Shown: in pieces, positions 17,997 through 26,695 of the stretch
Numbering within the stretch: position 1 is the stretch's first letter
Layout: the number at the start of each line of letters is the position of its first letter
Position numbers and translations under genes: made by a program
From: Hymenobacter psoromatis
Lineage (GTDB): Bacteria > Bacteroidota > Bacteroidia > Cytophagales > Hymenobacteraceae
Length of the DNA: 64,000 nucleotides
Reading direction: 5' to 3'
NCBI RefSeq assembly: GCF_020012125.1
Contig: NZ_JAIFAG010000001.1
Span: forward strand, 2,294,001-2,358,000
The notes under the pieces: generated by a model
What the model was told of the DNA's origin: nothing
The model's database searches: none
Seen by the model: only the letters and a program-made list of their open reading frames with translations

Positions 17997-19331
17997 GTGC
18001 CCCACCCTACCCCCCTTCGCTTGCTCGTACTCACGTATTACTGGCCGCCTTCGGGTGGGGCGGGCGTGCAGCGCTGCCTGAAATGGGTGAAATACCTGCC
18101 CGGCTTGGGCGTGGAGCCGACCGTGCTGACCGTAGACCCCGACCAGGCGACTTACCCCGTGCGCGACGAAAGCCTGCTGCGCGAGGTGCCGCCAGGCGTG
18201 CGCGTCATTCGCACCGCTACGCTGGAGCCGTTTGGCTCATACCAGAAACTGACGGGTAGGGCCGTGCCGCACGGCGGCTTTGCCAACGAGGGCGCGCCGA
18301 CGTTTACCCAAAAAGCCATGCGCTTCGTGCGGGGCAATTTGTTTATTCCAGACCCGCGCCGGGGCTGGAATGCCTACGCGCTGGCGGCCGTGGAAAAGCT
18401 ATTGGCGCAGGGCGAGCAGTTTGACGCGGTGCTGACTTCCTCGCCGCCGCATTCTACGCAACTCATTGGTTTAGAACTGCAAAAGAAGTACGGCCTGCGC
18501 TGGCTGGCCGACCTGCGCGACCCCTGGACGGATATTTACTACGCCAAGGACCTGCACCGCACGGCCGCCGCCGCCTGGCTCGACGCGCGTTACGAAAGCC
18601 AGGTACTGCGCGCTGCCGATGCCGTGCTGGTGACCTCGCCCGAGACCGAGCGGCTGTTTCGGCGCAAGCTACCCGACCTGGCCAAGGGCAAAATCGTGGT
18701 GCTGCCCAACGGTTATGATGAGGCTGATTTTCAGAGCCCATCCTTACCCCCCACCAACTGCCTGCGCCTGACGCATACCGGCACCATCACGGCGGGCTAC
18801 CGCATCGAAAACCTGCTGCGGGCGCTGGCCGACTGCGCGGCCGCCTACCCCCTGGTGCCGTGGCGGCTGCGCTTCGTGGGGCAGGTTGATGCGGGCGTAC
18901 GCGAGCAGGTGGCGGCGGCCGGGCTGGACACAGCCACCGAGTTTCTGCCCTTCGTGCCGCACCAGGAATCGGTTGATTTTCTGCTGCAAAGTAGCGCGTT
19001 ATTGATGGCCATTCCCGACGTAGCGCTGAACAAAGGCATCCTGCCGGGGAAGGTGTTTGAGTACCTGGCGGCGCATAAACCCATCGTGTGCGTGGGGCCG
19101 GCCGGCTCCGATGCCGACAAGATTTTGCGGGAAGCGGGCGCCGGGCAGGCCCTGCCCTACGACGACTACGCGCTGATGCGCCGCACCCTGGATGCGCTAG
19201 CCGAGCGCTGGCAGCAACATACTAACCTCGACCTGCCCCCTACCCCCTTGGTGGCGCGCTACGCGCGGCAGGCGCAGGCGGCACGGCTGGCCGAGCTGGT
19301 GCCCGCTGGCCGGACCGCCCGGCGGGGGTAG
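17997..19331 (+). CDS. GT4-like glycosyltransferase
   Basis: A 444-residue GT-B fold glycosyltransferase. The N-terminal half has LVLTYYWPPSGGAGVQRC, typical of proteins that bind an acceptor near the membrane, and WLADLRDPWTDI mid-protein. The C-terminal donor domain has VLPNGYDEADF and KVFEYLAAHKPIVCVG, consistent with GT4-like enzymes. The GTG at 17997 was chosen since the reading frame further upstream crosses the promoter region and the ffh leader. It opens the glycan locus; donor and acceptor are unknown. Confidence 0.8.
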   Translation: MPHPTPLRLLVLTYYWPPSGGAGVQRCLKWVKYLPGLGVEPTVLTVDPDQATYPVRDESLLREVPPGVRVIRTATLEPFGSYQKLTGRAVPHGGFANEGAPTFTQKAMRFVRGNLFIPDPRRGWNAYALAAVEKLLAQGEQFDAVLTSSPPHSTQLIGLELQKKYGLRWLADLRDPWTDIYYAKDLHRTAAAAWLDARYESQVLRAADAVLVTSPETERLFRRKLPDLAKGKIVVLPNGYDEADFQSPSLPPTNCLRLTHTGTITAGYRIENLLRALADCAAAYPLVPWRLRFVGQVDAGVREQVAAAGLDTATEFLPFVPHQESVDFLLQSSALLMAIPDVALNKGILPGKVFEYLAAHKPIVCVGPAGSDADKILREAGAGQALPYDDYALMRRTLDALAERWQQHTNLDLPPTPLVARYARQAQAARLAELVPAGRTARRG

Positions 19332-19354
19332 GGCCGCGCCAACGCGGCGGGGCG

Positions 19355-19362
19355 TATTTTTG
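19355..19362 (+). promoter_or_regulatory. Candidate -7 element (TATTTTTG) for pseB
   Basis: TATTTTTG matches TAnnTTTG and lies 24 bases before the pseB start codon. It falls in a short AT-rich patch after the GC-rich glycosyltransferase end. No TTG -33 element is visible at the usual distance. Confidence 0.4.
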
Positions 19363-19385
19363 CGGTTTCATTTTGTAGTAGTTTC

Positions 19386-20405
19386 ATGGCCCTCGACCTC
19401 AACGGCAAGTCTTTGCTCATTACCGGCGGCACCGGCTCGTTCGGCAAGCAGTTTGTACGTACCATTTTCAAGCTCTACCCTGGGGTGCGCCGGCTGATTG
19501 TGTTTTCGCGCGATGAGCTGAAGCAGTATGAGATGAGCCAGGAGTTTTCGCCAAGCAAGTACCCGGCCATCCGATTTTTTATCGGTGACGTGCGCGACCC
19601 GCAACGCCTGCAACGGGCCTGCGAGGGCGTGGATATTATTGTTCACGCCGCCGCCCTCAAGCAGGTGCCCGCCGCCGAGTACAACCCCATGGAGTGCATC
19701 AAGACCAACATCTTTGGGGCCGAAAACGTGATAAACGCCGCCCTCGACTGTGGCGTGAAAGACGTAGTGGCGCTGAGCACCGACAAGGCCGCCGCACCCA
19801 TTAACCTCTACGGTGCCACCAAGCTGTGCTCGGACAAGCTTTTCGTAGCGGCTAATAACATGAAAGGTGCCAGAGACTTGCGCCTGTCGGTGGTGCGCTA
19901 CGGCAACGTAATTGGCTCGCGGGGGTCGGTGGTGCCGTTCTTTTTGCAGCAGCGGCATACGGGCGTGCTACCCATTACGCACCCCGATATGACGCGCTTC
20001 AATATCTCGCTCGAAGAAGGGGTAGACCTGGTGCTGTATGCACTGGAGCACGCCTGGGGCGGCGAGATTTTCGTGCCTAAAATCCCATCGTATAAAATTA
20101 CGGAGGTAGCCCGCGCCATTGGGCCCGACTGCGAGCAGCAGGTAGTGGGCATTCGGCCGGGCGAGAAACTGCATGAAGAGATGATAACCCAAACCGACGC
20201 GCTGAGTACCGTGGAGTTGGACCGCTACTACGTCATCCTGCCCACTACTTCGCCGGGCTGGAAGGAAAGTGATTTTATCCGGCATTTCAACGCCAAGCGC
20301 GTGCCGGAGAACTTTCACTACGACTCGGCCAACAACGACGAGTGGCTGAGCGCCGAGCGAATCCGGGAGGAAATTCGGCTGCATGTGGACCCATCGTTTT
20401 CGTGA
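19386..20405 (+). CDS. pseB: UDP-N-acetylglucosamine 4,6-dehydratase (inverting)
   Basis: PseB begins pseudaminic acid synthesis by dehydrating UDP-GlcNAc and inverting C5. The 339-residue SDR-type enzyme has the nucleotide motif TGGTGSFGK at 13-21, the STDKAA catalytic segment at 131-136 (Asp133, Lys134) and LYGATK with Tyr142 and Lys146. RYGNVIGSRGSVVPFF and IRPGEKLHEEMI are characteristic of the soluble PseB/FlaA1 group, and no membrane segments are present. pseC follows after a repeat. Confidence 0.93.
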   Translation: MALDLNGKSLLITGGTGSFGKQFVRTIFKLYPGVRRLIVFSRDELKQYEMSQEFSPSKYPAIRFFIGDVRDPQRLQRACEGVDIIVHAAALKQVPAAEYNPMECIKTNIFGAENVINAALDCGVKDVVALSTDKAAAPINLYGATKLCSDKLFVAANNMKGARDLRLSVVRYGNVIGSRGSVVPFFLQQRHTGVLPITHPDMTRFNISLEEGVDLVLYALEHAWGGEIFVPKIPSYKITEVARAIGPDCEQQVVGIRPGEKLHEEMITQTDALSTVELDRYYVILPTTSPGWKESDFIRHFNAKRVPENFHYDSANNDEWLSAERIREEIRLHVDPSFS

Positions 20406-20421
20406 GTTGTTAGTTTGATGA

Positions 20422-20500
20422 CTTACACAAAATCGGTTGTCATGGCGAGGATATTGCGCAGCAAGCAAGGACGCGGCAACGACAACCGATTTTGTGTAAG
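20422..20500. repeat. Inverted repeat between pseB and pseC
   Basis: Arms CTTACACAAAATCGGTTGTC and GACAACCGATTTTGTGTAAG are perfect over 20 bases, with an inner GC-rich region containing CATGGCGAGGATATTGCGCA. The outer arms differ from family A, but the design and position inside an operon are alike. Confidence 0.85.
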
Positions 20501-20529
20501 CCTTAATCTCTATCAAAAAGTTATAATTT

Positions 20530-21699
20530 ATGCAAACGCTACCCTATGGCCGCCAGCACGTTACGGACGAGGACGTAGCCGCCGTCGTGGCCGCGCTGCG
20601 CTCCGATTTCCTGACCCAGGGTCCGCGCGTGGCAGAGTTTGAGGAGAAATTCGCGGCCTATGTGGGGGCAAAGTATGCCGTGGCCGTGAGCAACGGTACG
20701 GCCGCCCTGCACCTGTGCGCGCTGACGCTGAACGTGCAGCCGGGCCAGCGCGTCATTACTACCCCTATCACCTTCGCCGCCTCGGCCAACTGCGTGCGCT
20801 ACTGCGGCGGCGAAGTGCATTTCGCCGATATTGACCCGGCTACCGGACTAATTGACTTGCAAGCGGTTAGGCATCTGCTCGAAGCGCATCCAAAAGAGTA
20901 TTTCACAGGCTTAATTCCGGTGGATTTTGCTGGGCTGGCCGTGGATATGGCGGCGGCGCGGGCGCTGGCCGACGAGTTTGGCCTCTGGCTGATTGAGGAT
21001 GCCTGCCACGCGCCGGGTGGCTTTTTTGTGGATAGCCAGCGCGTTGAGCAGCAGTGCGGTAGCGGGCAGTTGGCTAATTTAGCCATTTTCAGCTTTCACC
21101 CCGTCAAGCACATCGCCACTGGCGAGGGCGGCATGGTGACCACCAACGACGAGGCCTTGTACCAGCGCCTGCGCCGGCTGCGCACCCACGGCATTGAGCG
21201 CGAAGCCACCGGCCTGTTGCGCCAGGACGAGGGCGGCTGGTACATGGAAATGCAGGAGCTGGGCTACAACTACCGCATTTCAGATATTAATTGTGCGCTA
21301 GGTCTCAGCCAGCTGGCCCGCGCCGAGACCGGCCTGGCGCGCCGCCGCGCACTGGCCGCGCAGTACGATGCCGCCTTTGCGGCGCTGCCGGGCGTGGAGG
21401 TGCTGGCCCCCGGCCGGCCGGGCCACGCCTACCACCTCTACGTGGTGCAGGTGGCCAACCGGCGCGGGCTCTACGACTTTTTACGCACCAAAAATATCCT
21501 GGCGCAGGTGCACTACGTGCCCGTGCACCGCATGCCATACTACGAAAACCTGGGCTGGAAATTCGGCGATTTTCCGCACGCCGAGGCGTATTACGCCCGC
21601 TGCCTCAGCCTGCCGCTCTACCCTACCCTCACCGACGAGGAGCAAGGCTACGTAATTGACTGCGTGCGCGAGTTCGTGGCGCACAATCCCACTTTGTGA
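20530..21699 (+). CDS. pseC: UDP-4-amino-4,6-dideoxy-N-acetyl-beta-L-altrosamine transaminase
   Basis: PseC is the PLP-dependent aminotransferase for the second step of pseudaminic acid synthesis. The 389-residue protein of the DegT/DnrJ/EryC1 fold carries the PLP lysine Lys193 in FHPVKHIATGEGGM and EDACHAPG near 156-163. The segment RLRTHGIERE and the GYNYRISDINCALGLSQL block support PseC over generic sugar aminotransferases. Its stop codon overlaps the GTG of the next gene, showing translational coupling. Confidence 0.92.
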   Translation: MQTLPYGRQHVTDEDVAAVVAALRSDFLTQGPRVAEFEEKFAAYVGAKYAVAVSNGTAALHLCALTLNVQPGQRVITTPITFAASANCVRYCGGEVHFADIDPATGLIDLQAVRHLLEAHPKEYFTGLIPVDFAGLAVDMAAARALADEFGLWLIEDACHAPGGFFVDSQRVEQQCGSGQLANLAIFSFHPVKHIATGEGGMVTTNDEALYQRLRRLRTHGIEREATGLLRQDEGGWYMEMQELGYNYRISDINCALGLSQLARAETGLARRRALAAQYDAAFAALPGVEVLAPGRPGHAYHLYVVQVANRRGLYDFLRTKNILAQVHYVPVHRMPYYENLGWKFGDFPHAEAYYARCLSLPLYPTLTDEEQGYVIDCVREFVAHNPTL

Positions 21700-22601
21700 A
21701 TGCGGCCCCTACCCCCACTCAACTGCGCGAGCTGACTGGCCGGCTGGCCTTGGGCACGGCGCAGTTTGGCCTGGCCTACGGCCTTAATAATGAGGCCGGC
21801 CAGCCCACCCCGGCGGCCGTGGCCGAGGTGCTGGCGGCCGCCCGCGCCGCCGGGCTCACCCTGCTCGACACGGCCGCCGCCTACGGCAATAGTGAGGCGC
21901 GGCTAGGGGAAATTCTGAAAGAAGACAGTGGCTTTGAGATAATTACCAAGCTACCCGCCGGACCGCCGGCCGAGGTAGTATGGCACTTGGCCGCGTCGTT
22001 GGCCCGGCTGCGACGGAGCCGGTTGTATGGCGTCTTGTTCCATGCTTTCGGGCCGCTGCAAGCCGAGCCGACGGCCTGGCGGGCACTGCAAGCGGCGCGA
22101 GCGGCGGGGCAGGTAGGGCGCATCGGCGTGTCGCTCTACCACCCGCACGAGGCCGAATGGCTGCTGGCCGAAGGCTGGGATGTGGACCTGGTGCAAGTAC
22201 CGTATAACGTGCTTGACCAGCGCTTTACGGCGGTATTGCCCCGGCTGGCGGCGTGGGGCGTGGAAGTGCACGTGCGGTCGGCATTTTTGCAAGGCTTATT
22301 GTTGCGCGAGCCGGCGGCGCTACCCTCCTTTTTCCAGTCGTTGGCCGCCAAGCTGACGCGGCTGCGCGCGCTGACGGCTGGGGCGGGCGTGCCACTGCCG
22401 GCGGCACTGCTGCTATTTGCAGCTGGCGCGCCGGGCGTGGCGCGGGCGGTGATTGGGGTTGATTCGGTGGCTAATTTGCACGAGAATCTGGCCGCCGCCG
22501 CGTACCTGGCCGCCGCCGAAAAGCTGCGTCCGGTCCTGACCGAGCTGGCGGAAGATTCCGACACCTTTATTCTGCCCTACGCATGGCCGCCGCGCCCCTA
22601 A
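21696..22601 (+). CDS. Aldo/keto reductase in the nonulosonate cluster
   Basis: A 301-residue NADPH-dependent aldo/keto reductase. The catalytic tetrad is visible: Asp in LLDTAAAYG, Tyr in the same motif, Lys in IITKLPAG and His in LFHAFG. It starts with GTG overlapping the pseC stop and overlaps the following SDR gene by 19 bases, so it is translated as part of the same operon. It is not one of the six canonical pseudaminic acid enzymes and may act on a pathway intermediate or on a second sugar. Confidence 0.82.
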   Translation: MNAAPTPTQLRELTGRLALGTAQFGLAYGLNNEAGQPTPAAVAEVLAAARAAGLTLLDTAAAYGNSEARLGEILKEDSGFEIITKLPAGPPAEVVWHLAASLARLRRSRLYGVLFHAFGPLQAEPTAWRALQAARAAGQVGRIGVSLYHPHEAEWLLAEGWDVDLVQVPYNVLDQRFTAVLPRLAAWGVEVHVRSAFLQGLLLREPAALPSFFQSLAAKLTRLRALTAGAGVPLPAALLLFAAGAPGVARAVIGVDSVANLHENLAAAAYLAAAEKLRPVLTELAEDSDTFILPYAWPPRP

Positions 22602-23389
22602 CCGCCACTTTTTACCAAACCATATTTGACCTTACCGGTCAGACCGTGCTGCTGACGGGCGGCTACGGGCACCTGGGCCGGGCCATTGCGGCGGGCCTGC
22701 TGGCCCACGGGGCGCGGGTGGTCGTGCTGGGCCGCAGCGGCGAAAAGTTTACCGCTGCTTTCGGAGAGAGCCCTGAAAATCTGCATTTCATTTTTTGCGA
22801 CGTGGCTGAAACGGCTTCGGTGCAAGCGGCTTTTCGGCAAAGCTTCGACCAGTTTGGGCCGCCGGGCGTGCTTATTAATAACGCCTATTACAGCCGGGGG
22901 CAGCAGCCCGATGCGCTGCCCGATGCCGATTTCGCGCTGGGCCTCGATGGCTCAGTGGGTACCGCCTATCGCTGCCTGCGCGAGGTGCTACCCTACCTGC
23001 GGGAGGCGGGCGGCGGCAAAATCATCAATGTGGCCTCCATGTACGGCGTAGTCGCGCCAGACTTTGGAGCCTATGCTGACGCGCCGCAGTTTCTGAACCC
23101 GCCGCACTACGGGGCCGGCAAGGCAGCGATGATTCAGCTAACCAAGTACTTCGCTTCATACCTGGGGCCGGAGCATATTCAAGTTAATTGCGTATCGCCG
23201 GGAGCCTTTCCAGCCGACAAGGTGCGGGAGAACGCAGAGTTTGAGGGCGAGCTGCGGCAGCGCATTCCGCTGGGCCGGGTGGGTGAGCCGCAGGATTTGG
23301 CTGGGGCCTTCGTGTTTCTCAGCTCCAAAGCCGCGGACTTCGTGACTGGCCACAACCTAGTGGTGGATGGCGGCTGGACAATTCGGTAG
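22583..23389 (+). CDS. SDR family oxidoreductase in the nonulosonate cluster
   Basis: A 268-residue classical short-chain dehydrogenase. It has the cofactor motif LTGGYGHLGRAIA near 23-35, LINNAYYS in place of NNAG, the catalytic serine in NVASMYG and HYGAGKAAM with the Tyr-x3-Lys pair, plus a C-terminal VTGHNLVVDGGWT. SDRs of this kind occur in flagellin or surface nonulosonate clusters (for example PtmA-type in Campylobacter), where they are linked to sugar variants; that parallel is from memory. It overlaps the aldo/keto reductase gene. Confidence 0.82.
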   Translation: MAAAPLTATFYQTIFDLTGQTVLLTGGYGHLGRAIAAGLLAHGARVVVLGRSGEKFTAAFGESPENLHFIFCDVAETASVQAAFRQSFDQFGPPGVLINNAYYSRGQQPDALPDADFALGLDGSVGTAYRCLREVLPYLREAGGGKIINVASMYGVVAPDFGAYADAPQFLNPPHYGAGKAAMIQLTKYFASYLGPEHIQVNCVSPGAFPADKVRENAEFEGELRQRIPLGRVGEPQDLAGAFVFLSSKAADFVTGHNLVVDGGWTIR

Positions 23390-23398
23390 ATTTCGGCG

Positions 23399-23462
23399 CA
23401 AGAACGTGTCATACTCATCTGGCGTCCCGAAAGAAGCATCTCTACGTTCAGCATGACGTTCT
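23399..23462. repeat. Decayed family A repeat
   Basis: AAGAACGTGTCAT on the left and CAGCATGACGTTCTT on the right are the outer ends of a family A element; the middle, including GCATCTCTACG, is shortened and no longer fully paired. It lies between the SDR and cytidylyltransferase genes. Confidence 0.65.
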
Positions 23463-23490
23463 TATTTACTCTTATTTAAAACGAGAAGTC

Positions 23491-24225
23491 ATGACCATCG
23501 CGCTCATTCAAGCCCGGCTGGGGTCGTCGCGGCTGCCGGGCAAATCGCGGCTACCCCTACCCCTCTCGGCCACTACTGATGAGCACACGCTGCTGGGCCA
23601 CGTGGTAGCACGGGCGCGGCAGGCGGCTTCTATCACCCAAATCGTGGTGGCTACCTCTACTGCGCCACCAGATGCGGAGTTGGCCGCGCTAGCCGGCCGG
23701 CTGGGGGTAGGCGTGTTTCGGGGCTCGGAAACTGACGTGCTGAGCCGCTTCGCAGGGGCTTTGGAAACGGCGCTGCCGGCTACCACCGTGGTGCGCCTCA
23801 CGGGGGATAATCCGGCCATTGACCCGGCGTTTTTGGATGCAGCTGTGGCCCATCACCTAGCCACTGGGGCCGACTATACCCACACTAGCGGCCTGCCATT
23901 AGGCACTAATATGGAGGTGCTTAGCGCCACCGCGTTGCGCCGCGCCCACGCCGAAGCCCGACAGCCCGACGAGCGCGAGCACGTGACGCCCTACCTACGC
24001 CGCCACCCCGAGTTGTTCCGCCTCGAAACCCTGGCGCTGGCTGTGGAGCCCACCGTCGCGGCGCTGCGCCTCACCGTGGATTACCCAAGCGACTACGCTT
24101 TTTTAAGCCTGCTGTTTATGCAGCTGGGGAGCAATTTTTCGCTCACCGACCCGGCCGGGCTGCCCGCGCTGCTGGCCCGCTACCCCTGGTTGGCGGCCGT
24201 GAACGCGAATAACGTGCAACGGTAA
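23491..24225 (+). CDS. SpsF/PseF-like cytidylyltransferase
   Basis: A 244-residue nucleotidyltransferase. The start MTIALIQARLGSSRLPGKS holds the RxxSxRxPGK nucleotide-binding motif of the CMP-sialate synthetase and SpsF group, and VVRLTGDNPAIDP carries the conserved TGDxP block. The cluster needs a CTP-dependent activation step for the nonulosonate, and this is the only candidate, so it probably does the PseF job. A role on another sugar cannot be excluded since SpsF-like enzymes are less well defined than PseF. Confidence 0.75.
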   Translation: MTIALIQARLGSSRLPGKSRLPLPLSATTDEHTLLGHVVARARQAASITQIVVATSTAPPDAELAALAGRLGVGVFRGSETDVLSRFAGALETALPATTVVRLTGDNPAIDPAFLDAAVAHHLATGADYTHTSGLPLGTNMEVLSATALRRAHAEARQPDEREHVTPYLRRHPELFRLETLALAVEPTVAALRLTVDYPSDYAFLSLLFMQLGSNFSLTDPAGLPALLARYPWLAAVNANNVQR

Positions 24226-24226
24226 A

Positions 24227-26548
24227 TTAGTTGCCTCGCATTACCTCAACCCAGCCTTTGTAGAATTCGCCGGTGCCCGCATTTTTAAGTAAATAGTAAT
24301 AGATGCCGGATGCCTGGCCCATGGCATTCCATTGATTGTCATAACGAGCCTGCTCGTACACTTGGCGGCCCCAACGGTCAAAAATGCTCAGGTGCCAGTC
24401 GGCCGGCGTGAGCCCTTTGAGGGTAAAAAACTCGTTTTGTTGGTCGCCGTTGGGAGTAATGATATTTGGAATTACTACCGGGCAGCTAGCCGCATTGGCT
24501 ATTTGCGTAGCGCTAGCCGAGCAACCGGCGGTTGAGGTTCTTACTTGCACCGAATATTGACCCGGCCCGTGCGCCACGTAGGTGGGGGCAGTAGAGCCAT
24601 CTTGCCAGCGAAACAGGGTGCCGGCTGGCTGCGGATTGGTGCGCAGGGTCCACACCGCGTTGGGACACACCAGCGTATCGGCCCCTAGGCTTACTACCGG
24701 GGCCTGGCCCAGTTGCACCTGGCTGGTAGCCGTGGCGATGCAGCCTTGCGGCGTGGTCACCTGCACGGTATACGTGCCGCTGCTTTGAGCCAGATACGTG
24801 GCGCTGGTGCTGCCATCCTGCCAGCGATAAGTTGTGCCGGCCAGTTGCCCGCCCGGCCGCAACAGCACGGAGGCGGCGCAGACGGTAGTATCGGCCGGCA
24901 GGCGGGGGGTAGGCGCGATATTTAGGGTCACGCGCAACGAGTCGGTGCTGGTGCAGCCGGCCGCCGAAGTTACGGCCACCCGGTAGCGCCCGCTGGCCCT
25001 GGCCAGGTAGGTAGCGCTGGTACTGCCATCCTGCCAGCGGTAGGTAGCGCCGGCCGGCTGCGCGCCGGCCGATAGTAGTAACTGGCTGCCGCACAGCGTT
25101 GTATCGCGCCCCAGCCGCACTTGCGGCAATGGTGCTACCGTGACGGCCTGGGTGACGGTAAGGGGCGTGGCCAGCCCCGGATATGACACTGCCAGCGTCA
25201 CTTGGTAAGTACCACCCTGGCCATACACGTGCGTGGGGGTGAAGCCCGTAGTCGTGTTCGCGCTGCCCGAAGCTGGGTCGCCGAAGTTCCAAGTGGCGGT
25301 AGCAGTAGGTACTACGGGCGTAGTAGTAGCAACAAAGCTGACCGCAGCATTCGCACAAGTGGGATTGCTAGTAAAGGCGACAGTAATAATTGGGGCGGCA
25401 AACGCATTTGGCATATTAGGCAAACCATTTTGGTCTATTTTACCACCTAGCGACACTGCATTAACCTGGTAGTTGCAAGCCATACCTAACGCATTAGGAT
25501 TTGAAATTACATCTAAGTAATTACTAGTAAAGGCTGCTACGTAAATGCGGTCGTCTGGCCCCCGTTGAAGGCTGCCAAATCGTCCATTACCCGTTCCAAC
25601 CACCATAGCCGAGGCTCGGATGGCCGCCGCCGACCCCGCTTGTAGATTGTATTGAAGTATCTGGCCATTTAAAACTAAGGATACATACAGACGCGAATTA
25701 TCTGGCGAAAACTCTATTCCGTAGTTATAAGAACTGGCTTGCAGCGGCATGTAGTTTGACACCTGCCCCGTAGCATTATCAAAGTCGTAGAGTTCAGTTA
25801 AATCATCCCGCTTAGCTAGGGCTAAGTGCTTACCATCGGGCGACACCTTCATGCAGCCTATCGCGTTGCCATCGCCAAAAAAGCTCCCGCCACCTTGATG
25901 TACAGAGCCCACAGCGCTGGTTATCGGGGCCACGGCTACGCCAGTGGGTGATAGAAGAAAACTATAAAAGGCATTTGACTGCCAGCCGTGTACTACTATC
26001 CAATAGTCACGCCCGTTGGCATGGCGCACGGCCGTCATCTTTTCCGTCACCCTACCCCCTACCGTAGGCGTTGGTAGTATAATTCCTTTTGTAGTGGTAA
26101 CATCGCCCAAACCGCCGCGCAGCGTAAAATCCAAGACAGAGTAGCGCAATCCGCCCACTAAGTCATTGTCAATAGCATCTTGACAGAAAAGATAGACTTT
26201 AGTTGAGCTACCAGGCAAGGGCAACAGCAGCGAGCTTTGGGAGGCTGAATTATGACCGCCCAAGCCGCTGGCCCCGTTAGGCATAACCTTGTGCTGCCTA
26301 TCCCAAACCGCCTCCCCATTAGAGTAGGCCAATAGTTGGCCACTAGGGTCAGACAGGGTAGCGCAGCCCTCATAGCTTACCAGTGCGCCATCGGTGAGGG
26401 CCACCGGGCCACCTGCATTGAAGCGTACTGCCGCATGGTCGCCGAAGTACCAGTTTTGCGCTTGGCCCTGGGCTCGGCTGGCACTAGGAGCTACGCAAGT
26501 AAGCAGGCCCAGCAATAATATGGCAGCTTGAAAGTAGGTGTTCTTCAT
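24227..26548 (-). CDS. Large secreted PKD-domain protein with T9SS type B sorting domain
   Basis: A 773-residue extracellular protein with a signal peptide (MKNTYFQAAILLLGLLTCVAPS). Residues about 30-385 look like a repeat-rich propeller-type domain with DGKHLALAKRDD and SPDNSRLYVSL segments. A PKD domain follows with TWNFGDPASG, then three tandem Ig-like units each marked by YRWQDGSTS or FRWQDGSTA. The end is a gliding-motility-associated C-terminal domain: NIITPNGDQQNEFF, IFDRWGRQVYE and GIYYYLLKN, the signal for type IX secretion, type B sorting. It lies antisense between the cytidylyltransferase and pseG and could be a surface adhesin or a glycan acceptor. Confidence 0.88.
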   Translation of the reverse strand: MKNTYFQAAILLLGLLTCVAPSASRAQGQAQNWYFGDHAAVRFNAGGPVALTDGALVSYEGCATLSDPSGQLLAYSNGEAVWDRQHKVMPNGASGLGGHNSASQSSLLLPLPGSSTKVYLFCQDAIDNDLVGGLRYSVLDFTLRGGLGDVTTTKGIILPTPTVGGRVTEKMTAVRHANGRDYWIVVHGWQSNAFYSFLLSPTGVAVAPITSAVGSVHQGGGSFFGDGNAIGCMKVSPDGKHLALAKRDDLTELYDFDNATGQVSNYMPLQASSYNYGIEFSPDNSRLYVSLVLNGQILQYNLQAGSAAAIRASAMVVGTGNGRFGSLQRGPDDRIYVAAFTSNYLDVISNPNALGMACNYQVNAVSLGGKIDQNGLPNMPNAFAAPIITVAFTSNPTCANAAVSFVATTTPVVPTATATWNFGDPASGSANTTTGFTPTHVYGQGGTYQVTLAVSYPGLATPLTVTQAVTVAPLPQVRLGRDTTLCGSQLLLSAGAQPAGATYRWQDGSTSATYLARASGRYRVAVTSAAGCTSTDSLRVTLNIAPTPRLPADTTVCAASVLLRPGGQLAGTTYRWQDGSTSATYLAQSSGTYTVQVTTPQGCIATATSQVQLGQAPVVSLGADTLVCPNAVWTLRTNPQPAGTLFRWQDGSTAPTYVAHGPGQYSVQVRTSTAGCSASATQIANAASCPVVIPNIITPNGDQQNEFFTLKGLTPADWHLSIFDRWGRQVYEQARYDNQWNAMGQASGIYYYLLKNAGTGEFYKGWVEVMRGN

Positions 26549-26583
26549 AAATAAAAATAAGGTACTCGCTTATGGTAGTCCAG

Positions 26584-26591
26584 CAAAATTA
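26584..26591 (-). promoter_or_regulatory. Candidate promoter of the T9SS-sorted protein (TAATTTTG)
   Basis: The minus strand reads TAATTTTG, a full TAnnTTTG match, with TTG about 23 bases upstream as a possible -33 element. It lies 36 bases before the start codon, in an AT-rich intergenic stretch shared with the divergent pseG gene. Confidence 0.55.
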
Positions 26592-26695
26592 CAGTGGAGG
26601 CATTCCTTACTTCGCAACTTCTTATTTGTTTTCTTAACTTACTTTTCCCAACCAATCCGATAGCGACCTGAAATTGCTTATCCTTACTTTCACAC

